Positions 63,828 through 64,000 of a DNA stretch of 64,000 nucleotides are shown here, piece by piece. A model generated the notes under the pieces. It was not told the DNA's origin. It made no database searches and saw only the letters and a list, made by a program, of their open reading frames with translations. The translations under genes were made by a program, and so were the position numbers. The DNA is from Effrenium voratum (taxonomy: Eukaryota > Sar > Dinophyceae > Suessiales > Symbiodiniaceae). Within the stretch, counting starts at the first letter, position 1. Every line of letters begins with the position of its first letter. The stretch spans positions 1 through 64,000 of the forward strand of contig CAUJNA010003737.1 in assembly GCA_963377175.1 (NCBI GenBank), in the 5' to 3' direction.

Positions 63828-64000
63828 ACAAACCCACCTCTTAGTGTAGATTTCTTCCAAATTGGGCATATCTGGCCTAATATACCTTGCCTGGCTTGCT
63901 CCTGAGGTGATACCTACGGTAGATGCTCTGCCCAATCCGTCGGTACTCCAGCATCGCACAATGCAGGTCGATAGTGCCGGCTCGCAAAATATGCCACGCG
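63828..64000. other. LINE-B 3' end / window edge
   Basis: No gene resolved. It should contain the LINE-B 3' UTR and possibly the return to LINE-A sequence, but I cannot identify a target duplication or a continuing LINE-A frame. Confidence 0.4.

Larger units (their letters stand above)
56986..63990 (+). mobile_element. LINE-B, non-LTR retrotransposon with RNase H
   Basis: A second, unrelated LINE in the same orientation as LINE-A, inserted in its zinc-finger tail: ORF1, endonuclease, RT, RNase H and a C-terminal domain. The 5' edge is placed where LINE-A sense ends; ORF1 has no ATG near there, suggesting 5' truncation, as is common for LINEs. The 3' edge is within the last ~170 bp of the window and uncertain; no poly-A is seen. 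Confidence 0.7.

Overview
The window looks like a piece of a dinoflagellate (Symbiodiniaceae-like) nuclear genome made almost wholly of nested mobile and virus-derived DNA. The evidence is dinoflagellate-type LINE polyproteins, exon-split genes on one strand, abundant mini- and microsatellites, and GC-rich integrated Polinton-like virus (PLV) genes. I see no rRNA, no convincing functional tRNA, no CRISPR and no bacterial operon. The organism is inferred from gene families, not from a marker gene.

Layout. (1) 1-5.5 kb: satellites plus one frameshifted minus-strand gene with Gly/Asp/Glu repeats. (2) 5.5-16.6 kb, PLV copy 1: a small conserved protein (-); a family-B DNA polymerase with an HNH domain that runs into an SF1 (Pif1/RecD-like) helicase (+); a cytosine methyltransferase (+); then, convergently, a capsid block (-) of ATPase, penton, AT-hook protein, 96-aa protein, glycine-zipper virion protein and major capsid protein. 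(3) 17.85-24.6 kb, PLV copy 2, in tandem and in the same orientation: a helicase tail, the same small protein, the methyltransferase and the full capsid block. The capsid blocks are nearly identical while the replication ends are diverged, with the switch inside the methyltransferase gene. Each copy is broken at different genes. (4) 24.6-27.5 kb: hairpin repeats, two inverted arrays of a CTTG-NN-CAAG repeat, a Pol III box A/B element and a ~205-bp-arm inverted repeat. (5) 27.5-57.0 kb, LINE-A (+): a LINE that carries a cytosine-C5 methyltransferase domain ahead of its AP endonuclease and reverse transcriptase. Its RT is split by a 21,828-bp DNA transposon (33673-55500, ~49-bp terminal inverted repeats, TATA target duplication). 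(6) That transposon carries, all on the minus strand, a multi-exon C5-methyltransferase, a large multi-exon gene of unknown function, a 297-aa acidic SQP-rich protein and a hAT-like transposase. (7) 57.0-64 kb, LINE-B (+), inserted in the tail of LINE-A: ORF1, an NPGP-preceded endonuclease, RT and RNase H.

How the parts fit: three unrelated classes of selfish element (PLV, LINE, DNA transposon) each carry their own cytosine methyltransferase, four genes in 30 kb. All four mismatches between the two transposon TIRs can be read as CpG deamination, so CpG methylation may be acting on these elements. Insertion order read from the sequence: LINE-A first, then the giant transposon and LINE-B into it. 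Many indels and some in-frame TAG codons show that most of the genes are relics.
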